Shown: positions 1 through 7,679 of the stretch, piece by piece
How the letters are laid out: the number at the start of each line of letters is the position of its first letter
Numbering within the stretch: the first letter of the stretch is position 1
Assembly: GCA_937124525.1 (NCBI GenBank)
Contig: CAKZLA010000301.1
Location: 1-25,427 of the forward strand
Direction of reading: 5' to 3'
Origin: an uncultured Desulfobacterium sp.
GTDB lineage: Bacteria; Desulfobacterota; Desulfobacteria; Desulfobacterales; Desulfobacteraceae
DNA: 25,427 nucleotides
Notes under the pieces: generated by a model
What the model was told of the DNA's origin: nothing
The model's database searches: none
What the model saw: the letters and a program-made list of their open reading frames with translations, nothing else
Made by a program: the position numbers and the translations under genes

Positions 1-60
1 GGCGGTTCATTATGGAGAGACTTTTAAAGAGTTTCCCGTAAAAGTCAAACTTTTGTGGGT

Positions 61-82
61 CCCCCGGCAAAGCCGGGGGTTT
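61..82 (+). terminator. GC-rich hairpin with short T run
   Basis: An 8-bp perfect stem (CCCCCGGC / GCCGGGGG) with an AAA loop is followed by only three T. It could end transcription of a gene entering from the left, or be a REP-like palindrome. Confidence 0.4.
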
Positions 83-337
83 ACTTTCAATTAATCATTG
101 ACAAACAATTTTTTATTTATTAAACATTGCTCATAATTCATCAGGAAGATGATATCGATTTTAAATCGAAAGAATCGAAATTTTTATTTGATTGATTATA
201 GAATCAGTATCTTATGAAAACTTCGAACCAGAGTACAGTATTTATAATTTTATATATTAATGATGCAACCTGAAATGTGATGATCCAGTTTTTTTTGATT
301 GTTCCATGGTGTTGTGTCTCAGTGCCGATAAAAAAAT

Positions 338-391
338 GCCACGAAGGCAACATACAGATGTAAAATCTGTCATGCCTTCGTGGCTTTTTTT
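338..391 (+). terminator. Rho-independent terminator
   Basis: A 12-bp perfect outer stem (GCCACGAAGGCA / TGCCTTCGTGGC) encloses a second inner stem (ACAGAT / ATCTGT). It is followed by seven to eight T on the plus strand and preceded by an A run, so it could work in both directions. No intact gene directly upstream is visible in the window. Confidence 0.7.
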
Positions 392-603
392 GTGGGCATT
401 TTTAAGACCTGGATTTTGACGGCATCGCCGATGTGACCACCATGGGCAATGATGCGGCATGATGGCCTTGAATACCACACAAGCCATTAGGCCCGTCTTT
501 CACAAATCATCCAAGCTTAAATATTCACATTGTGGCGGTCATTGAAAATGGATACCCCACCACCAATGCTATAGGTCTTCTCAGATGAATTGAGTCCGTT
601 CTT

Positions 604-661
604 ATAACCTGCATGGCAGTACTAACCTGCCACAACGAAAAATGAAACTCTAATAATTGCA
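604..661 (+). repeat. 58-bp dispersed repeat, copy 1
   Basis: This closely matches 2772-2829 in the same orientation. Shared blocks include CATGGCAG, CCACAAC and AAACTCTAATAATT. A 6-bp stem, TGGCAG / CTGCCA, sits inside; in copy 2 the right arm is CTACCA, still pairable as a G-U wobble on the opposite strand. I do not recognise the family. Confidence 0.6.
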
Positions 662-749
662 GTATTTTAGACGGAGTTTAATATAAGTATTAAGGAGAAA
701 CTTGTATCAATTCATTTGATAGTCGCTATAACAATAAAAGGAAATAAAT

Positions 750-1199
750 ATGACAGATTTTTTTTCAATTGATTTTAGCGCATTCATTGCCAAAGGCGGC
801 GTACTTGTTATTCCCATCCTGATCTGTTCCGTGCTGGCCTTTGCCATTTTTCTGGAGCGGTTGATTTACTATGCCCGGATGAGAAGTCGCGGAACCGGAC
901 TTGCCCAAACCGTTGTCCATTTGCTGGAACAGGAAAAAGATGAAGAAGCGCTGGAGACAGCGACCCAAAGCTGCTCTCCCATGGGAAGAATTCTTACCCA
1001 GGCCCTTGATGCCAAAGCCTGCAACAGGGAAACCCTGGAAACCGTCATTGTCAATGCCACATAGGAAGAGGTCAGAGACCTTTCAACCCATATCCAGACC
1101 CTTGCCACCATCGGAAACATTGCCCCGCTTCTGGGCTTCTGGGCACGGTCATCGGAATGATCAAGGCGTTGAAAGTCGGATTATTTATGAACGAATAAA
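750..1199 (+). pseudogene. Truncated ExbB/TolQ/MotA proton-channel pseudogene
   Basis: The first 104 codons read as the N-terminal part of a MotA/TolQ/ExbB inner-membrane proton channel: a short N-terminus, a hydrophobic segment around residues 15-35, then a charged cytoplasmic region. Intact relatives energise TonB-dependent outer-membrane transport. A TAG stop at 1062-1064 interrupts the frame, but homologous sequence continues (EEVRDLSTHIQTLATIGNIAPLLG). The conserved LLGTVIGMIKA motif follows only after a frameshift near 1136. Homology then stops and the second and third membrane segments are missing, so a stop, a frameshift and a 3' deletion all disable it. FmdE-family and ExbB genes can share operons in related bacteria (my recollection), which suggests a former transport operon with the next gene. 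Confidence 0.8.
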
Positions 1200-1215
1200 A
1201 ATGGAGAATTTAAAA

Positions 1216-2214
1216 ATGAAGCGCTGTTTTAAAAATTTTATGTTGGTAACCCTTGTTTTCATGATTGCCGTGGTACAGGCCAATGCAACAGAATCGGATC
1301 TGAAACAGATGATCAAGCAAGGCATGGAACAGGTCCATGTTGAAAAAAGTACGCCGGATCTGCTGGTGGTGACAAATGCCCCCTATCTCAGGAAGGGCAA
1401 CACCTTTGGCATTGAAAAGGTTCTGCTGCTGGAACAGATGACAGGCTGCACAACCGGCGGACAGAACATGCTGTTCTTCCAAAGGCCCCAGACAAATCCC
1501 CTGAGCATCACTTTGTTCAATAAAAGCACAGGTGACGCTGCCATAATCACATGGAGCGATGAAAAAAAAATAAAGGAAACAATAAATCTTTCCCTGCCAA
1601 AGATTTCAGAAAAATCTTTTTGGAAGAATAAGGACCGTTTTACCTGTGGTCCTGACCTTTTCACCATCGCGACCATTGCCGGTTCCTGGGCCATTGGTGC
1701 ACCTTATGATTATTTTAAGTGCGCCGAACTGCACAACCATATCTGCCCCGGCGTAACCTCGGGATATCTCATGGCAAGGATGATTCAGAGGGACTATCCG
1801 CTGAAAAAAGGAGAAAAATACACCATTATATCCTGCCCTGTGTGGTGCAAGGAGGATGCTTTCATGGCCATGCTTGATACCACACCCGGCAAAGGCGGCA
1901 TGATTGTAAAGAAATTGACAAAGGCCCAGAAAGAAAAAATTTCCATTGATAATCCTGCTGCCATTGTGCTCATTACTGATAAAAAAACCAGCACCGGAAC
2001 CGGCATTGCCTTTTCTTTTAATTTTGATAAAGTCCGGGCCCTTGTTCCAAAGGAAAGTGCCAAACCCGCCATGGCCTTTGCCCTGTTGAAATACCTGGAT
2101 CAGCCTGAAAAATTTGTGACGGTTGCTAACACATTTACAGTGAATAAAGATCTGTACGAAAAAATAGTTACAGCGGGCTCCAATCCCTATGAACTTGTCG
2201 GGTTAACCAGATAA
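1216..2214 (+). CDS. Exported FmdE-family protein
   Basis: A 332-residue protein starts with an apparent signal peptide (MKRCFKNF, a hydrophobic stretch, then VQANA). The C-terminal two thirds match the FmdE family, named after a gene of the molybdenum formylmethanofuran dehydrogenase operon, including the Cys/His motif HNHICPG and a second Cys pair (ISCPVWCKED). Such proteins probably bind metal; exported versions in sulfate reducers have no firmly known role. I chose the ATG at 1216 because GGAG lies nine bases upstream; the same frame stays open back to 901 through the exbB pseudogene, but that extension is out-of-frame pseudogene sequence. ATG 1201 is an alternative. The broken exbB gene lies directly upstream, so the ancestral operon is damaged. 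Confidence 0.85.
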   Translation: MKRCFKNFMLVTLVFMIAVVQANATESDLKQMIKQGMEQVHVEKSTPDLLVVTNAPYLRKGNTFGIEKVLLLEQMTGCTTGGQNMLFFQRPQTNPLSITLFNKSTGDAAIITWSDEKKIKETINLSLPKISEKSFWKNKDRFTCGPDLFTIATIAGSWAIGAPYDYFKCAELHNHICPGVTSGYLMARMIQRDYPLKKGEKYTIISCPVWCKEDAFMAMLDTTPGKGGMIVKKLTKAQKEKISIDNPAAIVLITDKKTSTGTGIAFSFNFDKVRALVPKESAKPAMAFALLKYLDQPEKFVTVANTFTVNKDLYEKIVTAGSNPYELVGLTR

Positions 2215-2258
2215 AACCCCCCAGCGTACCTGATACGCCGAAAAAGTGATTGTAAATC

Positions 2259-2283
2259 TTCCTGGCGGCTGCGCTGCCAGGAA
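2259..2283 (+). other. 8-bp stem-loop after the FmdE gene
   Basis: A perfect stem TTCCTGGC / GCCAGGAA with a 9-base loop lies 45 bp after the FmdE stop codon. No T run follows, so it is at best a factor-assisted terminator or 3' end stabiliser. Confidence 0.3.
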
Positions 2284-2384
2284 CGCACTGCTGAACTTTA
2301 TCCAGCGCCTGGCTGATGAAGCAGGGACTCGCAGATCAAAAAACACATCTTGATTATTACTCCATTAGGTTATAATATAACTTT

Positions 2385-2651
2385 ATGAATTATGAGGTCA
2401 AAATAAAGAGAAAAATCCTCCGTGATTTAAAGGGGCTACCGGCGAATGTCCTGAAGTTGCTGTTCTTATTGATTGAAGACCTCAAAGCTGATGGCCCGGT
2501 ACAAAAAAGTTAGCACAAGTTTTCATTCTTGGGAAAGGATACATACCATTGCCATTTAAATTATCGATATGTGGCATGTTGAACTTTCCGGCAAGGGGAA
2601 ATCGAAATGGAGGTGTATTATGTTGGCTCTCGTGAAAAAGCCCCGTATTGA
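2385..2651 (+). pseudogene. RelE-family toxin pseudogene, two in-frame stops
   Basis: Read through two stops, the frame gives an 86-residue product typical of RelE/ParE-superfamily cytotoxic translational repressors: it begins MNYEVKIKRKILRDLKGLP, contains GKDTYHCHLNYRYVAC, and ends EVYYVGSREKAPY. Intact relatives inhibit translation. The stops are TAG at 2511-2513 and TGA at 2580-2582. From memory of the family both positions are normally tryptophan (the Trp after the QKS-like stretch and the Trp after VAC), so each would be a single TGG mutation by a G-to-A change. The 3' end overlaps the antitoxin start, the usual arrangement for this toxin-first module. No functional toxin can be made. 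Confidence 0.8.
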
Positions 2652-2763
2652 AATCTCTCTTCAAGGCGAAAATGTTGAAGAACTCATTGAGTGGATCAGT
2701 AAAAAATATGATGTGAACATTCTTACATCTGATCAGGATGAGAGCATTGCCATATTTCATTAA
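2620..2763 (+). CDS. Truncated antitoxin of RelE-type module
   Basis: This 47-codon ORF starts MLALVKKPRIEISL with a strong ribosome site (GGAGGT, five bases before ATG 2620) inside the end of the toxin gene. That N-terminal sequence is typical of antitoxins paired with this toxin type, which continue into a helix-turn-helix DNA-binding domain (family knowledge). Here the frame stops at TAA 2761-2763, before any helix-turn-helix, so the DNA-binding half is missing. The 58-bp repeat copy starts nine bases after the stop, so the truncation may be tied to insertion or recombination there. It is probably a remnant rather than a working regulator. Confidence 0.65.
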   Translation: MLALVKKPRIEISLQGENVEELIEWISKKYDVNILTSDQDESIAIFH

Positions 2764-2771
2764 AATAAAAT

Positions 2772-2829
2772 ATAGACTCACATGGCAGATTTGCCTACCA
2801 CAACTAAAAATCAAACTCTAATAATTCCA
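2772..2829 (+). repeat. 58-bp dispersed repeat, copy 2
   Basis: Second copy of the 604-661 repeat, same orientation, with one small indel. It lies exactly between two truncated genes (the antitoxin and the hsdR remnant), so it marks a rearrangement junction. Confidence 0.6.
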
Positions 2830-2831
2830 AC

Positions 2832-3196
2832 TTATTGGACAAACTTTTCCCCCAACAGCCCCGCAACATGGGGGTCATTTTCGTCAAAGATCACCTCACC
2901 GGAAAACGCCACCATGGCGTGAATTTTTTGATACCCCTTTTCGCTGATGTATTTATCAAACCCCAGCTTATACCGCACCGCTTCTTTCCTTGAGTTGGTC
3001 ACCACCATGGCCTTGGCCTGCCCGCCCAGCAAGCCCATGACATTGTATTTAAAATGCTCAACAATCACCTGCACCTTTTGTGAAATATTGTAATCGTGCA
3101 ATCGCACCCACTGATTGAGCTTTGTCCTGGCTCTTTTACTTTCCACATCATTTTCGATGGCCAGCAAGACAAAGGGAAAGGGAAAGGTCTGAATGG
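2832..3196 (-). pseudogene. hsdR: Type I restriction HsdR remnant
   Basis: The minus-strand frame (ATG at 3215) encodes pieces of a type I restriction endonuclease R subunit, the ATP-dependent translocase and nuclease of a restriction complex. The helicase-motif-like TIQTFPFPFVLLAI joins directly to a much later region, KLNQWVRLHDYNISQKVQVI then AMVVTNSRKEAVRYKLGFDK and AFSGEV. The DEAH box and everything between are missing, as are the N-terminal nuclease domain and the C-terminus. The frame stops at 2832 against the 58-bp repeat. Its first bases overlap the broken hsdS end, so one deletion fused hsdS to hsdR and a second, in frame, shortened hsdR. It cannot encode a working enzyme. Confidence 0.8.
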
Positions 3197-3466
3197 TTAC
3201 CCTTTTTTTAACCATACTATTCGATTTACTGGGATATCATCTGGATCAACAAAAACTATATTTTTATTTGAGATTTTACCTGAACAAACATTTGTAGCCC
3301 TTATTAGCGCCACTCCCTCCTCCCTATATTTTGGAGGTTCACCTATCCCATACCTGATTTTTGTTATATATTTGAGGGGCCTACTAATCCAATGCTCCGG
3401 TATTCTGCCCAACCATTCAACATCGCTATTTTTATATTCAGGATATGGTTGATATTTGCTCGTCAT
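3197..3466 (-). pseudogene. hsdS: Truncated HsdS specificity subunit
   Basis: Eighty-nine codons match the start of a type I specificity subunit: MTSKYQPYPEYKNSDVEWLG and IPEHW are hallmark HsdS N-terminal sequences, followed by part of the first target-recognition domain. HsdS normally has two such domains and about 400 residues and directs the complex to its DNA site. The frame ends at a TAA just after WLKKG, where hsdR sequence begins, so most of hsdS is deleted. Its ATG overlaps by one base (TAATG) the stop of an hsdM 3' remnant, the usual hsdM-hsdS coupling. Confidence 0.85.
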
Positions 3467-3555
3467 TATAGATGCACCTCATTGAGAAAGTCCATAATCT
3501 CAACGTTCACTTTATCCAGATCCGCATCATTATCCAGCAAATCCAGATATGCGTT
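3466..3555 (-). pseudogene. Second hsdM 3'-end remnant
   Basis: On the minus strand this reads LDLLDNDADLDKVNVEIMDF then LNEVHL and a TAA overlapping the hsdS ATG. It resembles the end of the large HsdM ORF next door ([20 protein letters not shown] then REVHG) but is clearly diverged. It is therefore a leftover tail of a different hsdM, the one originally coupled to this hsdS, or a diverged duplication. Bases 3556-3679, between it and the larger hsdM, hold no recognised gene. Confidence 0.65.
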
Positions 3556-3679
3556 GAAGGTATGGAAAGGGCTAAATGAACCTAAAATGTCATTTGCGTG
3601 CAAATTGGAAGCTATTGTTTTTGACATGAGAACGCAATTAAACTTATAACTTCAATGTTGGATTCTTCAAAGATGGCAT

Positions 3680-5380
3680 TCATCCATGCACCTCTCTGAG
3701 TAAATCCATAATCTCAGCGCTAACCGCCTCCAGATCAGCATCAATCTCCGCCAAATCCCGGGGAGGCTGATACACATAAAAATGCCGATTAAAAGGAATT
3801 TCATACCCCACAATACCGATCTCCTGATCTATGGCATCTCTTTTGTCTGCATTTATCCAGGCTTCTGGAACATGGGGCAAAACTTCCTTGGCAAAATAGG
3901 CTTCGTTGATTTCGTTCACTGACTTTGAGGGATCAAGGGGGACATTTTCAAAATCTCGCAGATCGCCATTGGGTTTATATTCAACGAGCTTGTCATTCTT
4001 CTTAAACAAGCCGTAAACAGGATCAGCCTTGACTTTTTTATGGATCTTTTTTATCACTTTTTTGGCATCTGGATTTTTCCAGGACAAGGCAGCAATGATC
4101 TGTTTCTTTTCTTTGGCATCCAGCTTAACGCCTGTGGCTTTAACGGCAGCATCATAACCGTTCATATCATCATGTTGTTCTCTGCCAATGGCCTGTTGCA
4201 GTTCTCTTGCTTTCAGCAGGATATCTCGCTGGGTTAACCAGGTTTTGCTGTCCAGCAGCGTTTTGATCTGTTTTTCTTTCAGGGCCTTGAAGTCGGTTTT
4301 TATGGCTTTTCGGATATCTGCTTCATGTTTTTTTAATACGCCATATGCCTGGCAACCCTGGTCTGTCCACTCCTGCCCATATTCCGCATAGATCCATTTC
4401 ATGGCCGCATTTAAAGGCTTGGGGGCAAAACGCAATTTACCGATGCGCTCATCACTGAACTGCCAGGATTCACGCAGGGGACGTTCGATGGTGATGCGGC
4501 GATAACCAAATTCATGGTGGTTAAAAATCTTGCTGGCAAAGATTTTTGGGGCGGCTGCTTTGGAGTTTTCCGATTGACGGCCGCGATTGCTTTTCTGTTC
4601 CAGGGGTTTATCCAGCTCCCGGGCATCAATGGCCTCAAAATTACCGGCACAGCGGGTAATGGTGGCAATGTCATCGTCATCCATTACATTTCGTTTGGAA
4701 CCCAGAGATTTTCGCATCTTGCCGCAAAGATGAACCCCGTTGATCAGTTGCACCTTACCCTTGCGCTTTTGGGATTTTTTGTTGGACAATACCCACACAT
4801 AGGTGGAGATGCCGGTATTGTAGAACATATCCGTGGGCAGGGCCACTATGGTCTCCAAGAGATCCGCTTCCAGAATATAGCGGCGGATCAGCTCTTCAAA
4901 CACCAGGCCCATTTCATAGTTGGAAACAGCCTTGGGGCTCAGGTCGGTTTTTCTGACCTTTTGAATCACCTTATATAAAAGGTTGGCATCGTTGAGCTGG
5001 CCTATGAACTCGGCAAAGTTGAAATGTTCAAATATCTGTCGGCCATCCTTGGAAAATCCCTGGATGTAAGATTCCAGATTATCTTTGATGCCGGACTCAC
5101 CCAGTTTGGAGAGATCCATTTTAGATGTGTTGAAAAATGATAAACCATTGGTGGCCCGGAGCAGGAGTTTCTCTTCTGCTTCTTCGGGAAGGTTCAGTTT
5201 CTGGATTTTTTCATGTTCGACCAGCACCGCCGCTTTGGTTTGTTCCAGCACCCCTTCCAGTCGGCGAAGGAGGGTAAAGGGCAGGATGATCCGGCCATAC
5301 TGGCTTTGTTTGAAGTCACCGCGTAACAGGTCGGCCAGGGACCAGATATAGGCTGCGAGATTGTTTGCCCTTTGATTCAT
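3680..5380 (-). CDS. hsdM: HsdM type I methyltransferase, catalytic core deleted
   Basis: The 566-residue ORF has the N-terminal helical domain of HsdM (residues 1-165, ending [17 protein letters not shown]). It jumps straight to what is normally the region after the catalytic domain ([20 protein letters not shown] then [15 protein letters not shown]) and continues with a full-length C-terminal region. The S-adenosylmethionine motif (DPxxGTGG type), the NPPF/NPPY adenine-methylation motif and the HFTPR segment are all missing. The junction is near residue 167 (about 4880-4888), where both sides would carry similar IRR coding sequence. The frame is preserved, so a stable but catalytically dead protein could still be made. 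With hsdS and hsdR also broken, no modification or restriction is expected. Confidence 0.85.
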   Translation of the reverse strand: MNQRANNLAAYIWSLADLLRGDFKQSQYGRIILPFTLLRRLEGVLEQTKAAVLVEHEKIQKLNLPEEAEEKLLLRATNGLSFFNTSKMDLSKLGESGIKDNLESYIQGFSKDGRQIFEHFNFAEFIGQLNDANLLYKVIQKVRKTDLSPKAVSNYEMGLVFEELIRRYILEADLLETIVALPTDMFYNTGISTYVWVLSNKKSQKRKGKVQLINGVHLCGKMRKSLGSKRNVMDDDDIATITRCAGNFEAIDARELDKPLEQKSNRGRQSENSKAAAPKIFASKIFNHHEFGYRRITIERPLRESWQFSDERIGKLRFAPKPLNAAMKWIYAEYGQEWTDQGCQAYGVLKKHEADIRKAIKTDFKALKEKQIKTLLDSKTWLTQRDILLKARELQQAIGREQHDDMNGYDAAVKATGVKLDAKEKKQIIAALSWKNPDAKKVIKKIHKKVKADPVYGLFKKNDKLVEYKPNGDLRDFENVPLDPSKSVNEINEAYFAKEVLPHVPEAWINADKRDAIDQEIGIVGYEIPFNRHFYVYQPPRDLAEIDADLEAVSAEIMDLLREVHG

Positions 5381-5603
5381 ATATAGCTTGTTCCAATGGT
5401 CTTTTTTGTTGTGCCTTTAAAAACGGGCCGTTGTTTTCCAATGGAATCGAACGTACGCCGGAGGGAATCTTATGTCAAGTAAAAGGGGAAAATGATCATA
5501 CTACGATCATGCTACAAATCAGGACGTTGGAACTGTCTGAAACAAATGGTAAATTCACATTTTTCATTGATAGCAGCCTAACCGGGAAAATAGGAATGCG
5601 CCC

Positions 5604-5690
5604 TTGAGATCTTTTCAAAGCATTCCCTATATTTTTTGGGAATTTCCTCAAAAAAGTATCAACTACTTTTGAGACAATATAAAGGATGAC
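5604..5690 (-). repeat. Repeat family A, copy 1 (truncated, diverged)
   Basis: The reverse complement of copies 2 and 3 (9140-9244, 9296-9399) matches here, including the blocks GGGAATTTCCTCAAAAA and CAACTACTTTTGAG and a degenerate end AAAGGATGAC. The outer 18 bp on the left are missing and no target duplication is visible, so this is an old copy. Confidence 0.75.
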
Positions 5691-5736
5691 GATAATAGTT
5701 GCTAAAAAAAATATTTATTGATATGTGTTTTCGGTA

Positions 5737-5857
5737 GTCATAAATTCTCTGCACGCTTGTGCATATATTGGACAACCAATTGAAATCATTAAGCTTAAAT
5801 TTTGAAGGTTCATTTTTATGGTGATAATGATTTGAACAGCTTATGAGAACTCATGAC
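5737..5857 (+). repeat. Repeat family B, copy 1 (121 bp)
   Basis: Its ends are inverted repeats (GTCATAAATTCT and AGAACTCATGAC). Aligned with 8987-9107, which has exactly the same length and orientation, it shares scattered blocks (TTATGAGAACT, TTGTG, TTAAAT) across the whole unit. Confidence 0.6.
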
Positions 5858-5926
5858 TTTGGCGTTGCAACTATATTTTTAAATACAAAACCACCCCAAA
5901 TGGCCTTCGAGTCCAAATCTTCTTAA

Positions 5927-6646
5927 ATGAAATATCTGCTCATAATACTCATTGCTTTTACCATTCCAGGTTTTACCGGGATTGCCAGGGCTAAAATTAA
6001 AAAAGTGGTATTACTCCACGGCCTTACAAGATCAAGCTCATCCATGAATACGTTACAAGAAGCACTTCAAAGCAAAGGATTTAATACATGCAATATTGAT
6101 TATCCTTCAAGAAAATATCATATTGAAGTTCTTGCCCAGGACTATATTTTACCCCAAATCAAAAAATGCTTTGGAAGTCTCAACTCTCAAATATGCTTTG
6201 TAACCCATTCAATGGGTGGCATTATTGTCCGGTATCTGGCGGACAAAAAATTAATACCTCACATGGGCCGGGTTGTAATGCTCAGTCCGCCAAATCAAGG
6301 CAGTGAAGTTGTTGACAGGCTTGGTAAAATAAAACTTTTCCAAGTTATCAATGGGCCTGCTGGTGCAGAGTTAAGTACTGATAGTAAAAGTATGCCATTG
6401 CGATTAGGGCCAGCAAATTTTGAATTAGGTATCATCACCGGAAGCAAATCAATTAACCCAATTTTATCATTATTGATTGAAGGAAAAGATGATGGAAAAG
6501 TATCGATAGAGCGTGCAAAACTTCAAGGAATGGAAGATTTTATCATTTTGCCCTCTGCCCATCCGTTTATAATAAAAAATAACATTGCTATAAAACAAAC
6601 AATACATTTTTTAAATCATGGCAATTTCCAAAGGAAGGAAGAATGA
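5927..6646 (+). CDS. Exported alpha/beta-hydrolase, lipase-like
   Basis: The 239-residue protein has a signal peptide (MKYLLIILIAFTIPGF then TGIARA), a strand and oxyanion motif VVLLHGL at 27-33, and a nucleophile elbow THSMGG with Ser95. An acidic site DDG lies near 188-190 and a His at 212 (SAHPFI), giving a plausible Ser-Asp-His triad. The fold resembles small triacylglycerol lipases and PGAP1-like esterases acting in the periplasm; the substrate is unknown. No clear ribosome site precedes the ATG. The stop codon overlaps the next ATG by four bases (ATGA), so the two genes are translationally coupled. Confidence 0.85.
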   Translation: MKYLLIILIAFTIPGFTGIARAKIKKVVLLHGLTRSSSSMNTLQEALQSKGFNTCNIDYPSRKYHIEVLAQDYILPQIKKCFGSLNSQICFVTHSMGGIIVRYLADKKLIPHMGRVVMLSPPNQGSEVVDRLGKIKLFQVINGPAGAELSTDSKSMPLRLGPANFELGIITGSKSINPILSLLIEGKDDGKVSIERAKLQGMEDFIILPSAHPFIIKNNIAIKQTIHFLNHGNFQRKEE

Positions 6647-7383
6647 AAATCAAAACAAAAAATATTTTGAAATTGTGTCTACTGCCGTTCCTGTTTTTTT
6701 CCTGCACAATGGCGCAGACGGACCGGTTTGATCGGGCAGTGACAGATGCGGCAGTGGTGGAAAAAAAGGATATCAGTACCAATCTTGTGGCTATCATACC
6801 GGAAAACAAAGAACTTGTCTGGAATGCCGATAAAACAAAGCTCCTTGTGGTGACGTGGAAAAGCCGGGAGAGTTTTGAACAATTTTATAAAGATCAGACC
6901 CAAACCGACCTGTCGGAAAATTATGTGACCTGGGTGACTACGGCTCCCCAAGTAAAAAATTTTGCCAAAGCCTATTTAAAAAACAAACCCCAGGTTTCCA
7001 AGGCAGGGATAGACCTTCGCCTTAAGCAATATCTCGGGCTGAAACCCCAGTGGACCTATGATGTCTTTGTGGAGCTATGGGTGGCCCCCCAAGATCTGTT
7101 CCGGCCATGTGTAGACCCCGAAATTGACGATACGGCCTGCAATATTCAATTTTCAAAGGAAATACCCAAGGTGAAGGGGATATCCTGCTATCCCTGTTTT
7201 TACAAAAATTTGTATTTTGAGGATTTCAGGACCCGGCCGGGTGTTCCCTGGACCGGCATGGGATATACCTATGACTGGGGAAACCCGGAATCCCCGTTTG
7301 GGGCTGCTGAGTTTATCCTGGTGCCCGGCGCGGCATATGAAATTGCAAGAGTGGTAGATACCATGGATTATATCACTCAATGA
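6643..7383 (+). CDS. Putative lipoprotein of unknown function
   Basis: The 246-residue protein starts with a lipoprotein signal: a basic N-terminus, hydrophobic LCLLPFLFF, then a lipobox-like FFSC with the lipidated Cys at 21. The mature part is mixed alpha/beta with four further Cys (including GISCYPCF), which may form disulfides in the periplasm. I recognise no catalytic motif. It overlaps the hydrolase gene by four bases, and GGAAGGAAGA just upstream serves as ribosome site, so it is co-transcribed with the hydrolase and may act on or with it in the envelope. Confidence 0.75.
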   Translation: MKIKTKNILKLCLLPFLFFSCTMAQTDRFDRAVTDAAVVEKKDISTNLVAIIPENKELVWNADKTKLLVVTWKSRESFEQFYKDQTQTDLSENYVTWVTTAPQVKNFAKAYLKNKPQVSKAGIDLRLKQYLGLKPQWTYDVFVELWVAPQDLFRPCVDPEIDDTACNIQFSKEIPKVKGISCYPCFYKNLYFEDFRTRPGVPWTGMGYTYDWGNPESPFGAAEFILVPGAAYEIARVVDTMDYITQ

Positions 7384-7679
7384 TCAAACTTTTTAGCTTG
7401 ATAGCATAGTAATTTAAGAATGTTAACCCCAATGCAAAATGGACTTGATGAGGGATTTTTTTCAAATGCATCGTGGAAAAAAGCCCTCCCAAAAGAGTTG
7501 AGAGCAAGTTGGCCATCAATTGGCATCGGTCATTGATATAGGCATTGACCGTTGACTGATGCCCATTATCCCTCCCGGTAGTTCCGGAGGTCCTTTGGAT
7601 AGGCTATTATTGGGAGAGGATGACCACTTGCTTGATATCTACCATTGTCGGTTTGCATTTTTAAATAAAGCCAAACCTG
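7384..7679. other. Intergenic region, nothing recognised
   Basis: Two hundred and ninety-six bases without a convincing ORF. Several short GC-rich inverted motifs occur (for example CCGGTAGTTCCGG around 7577-7589), perhaps an old mobile-element scrap, but nothing diagnostic. Confidence 0.4.

Larger units (their letters stand above)
1..749. other. Non-coding stretch, no convincing gene
   Basis: No ORF here looks like a real protein. A frame open from base 2 to a TAA at 92-94 could be the tail of a gene entering from the left, but I do not recognise it and it reads through a GC-rich hairpin. The stretch also holds a strong terminator (338-391) and one copy of a 58-bp repeat (604-661). A minus-strand ORF at 257-487 runs across the terminator hairpin and is probably spurious. 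Confidence 0.5.
5381..5926. other. Intergenic region holding two palindromic repeats
   Basis: No convincing gene. A plus-strand frame at 5365-5607 has no recognisable features. The stretch contains a truncated copy of repeat family A (5604-5690) and one copy of repeat family B (5737-5857), then about 70 bp of leader before the hydrolase gene. Confidence 0.55.

Noticed and set aside
257..487. 76-codon minus-strand ORF
   Set aside because: It runs through the terminator hairpin and has no protein-like composition or ribosome site.
901..1215. N-terminal extension of the FmdE-family protein
   Set aside because: It is the exbB pseudogene read in a different frame; the signal peptide starts at 1216.
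2224..2238. GCGTA/TACGC hairpin after FmdE as a terminator
   Set aside because: Only five base pairs and no T run.
5365..5607. 80-codon plus-strand ORF upstream of the hydrolase
   Set aside because: It begins inside hsdM on the other strand, ends in a repeat copy and has no recognisable features.
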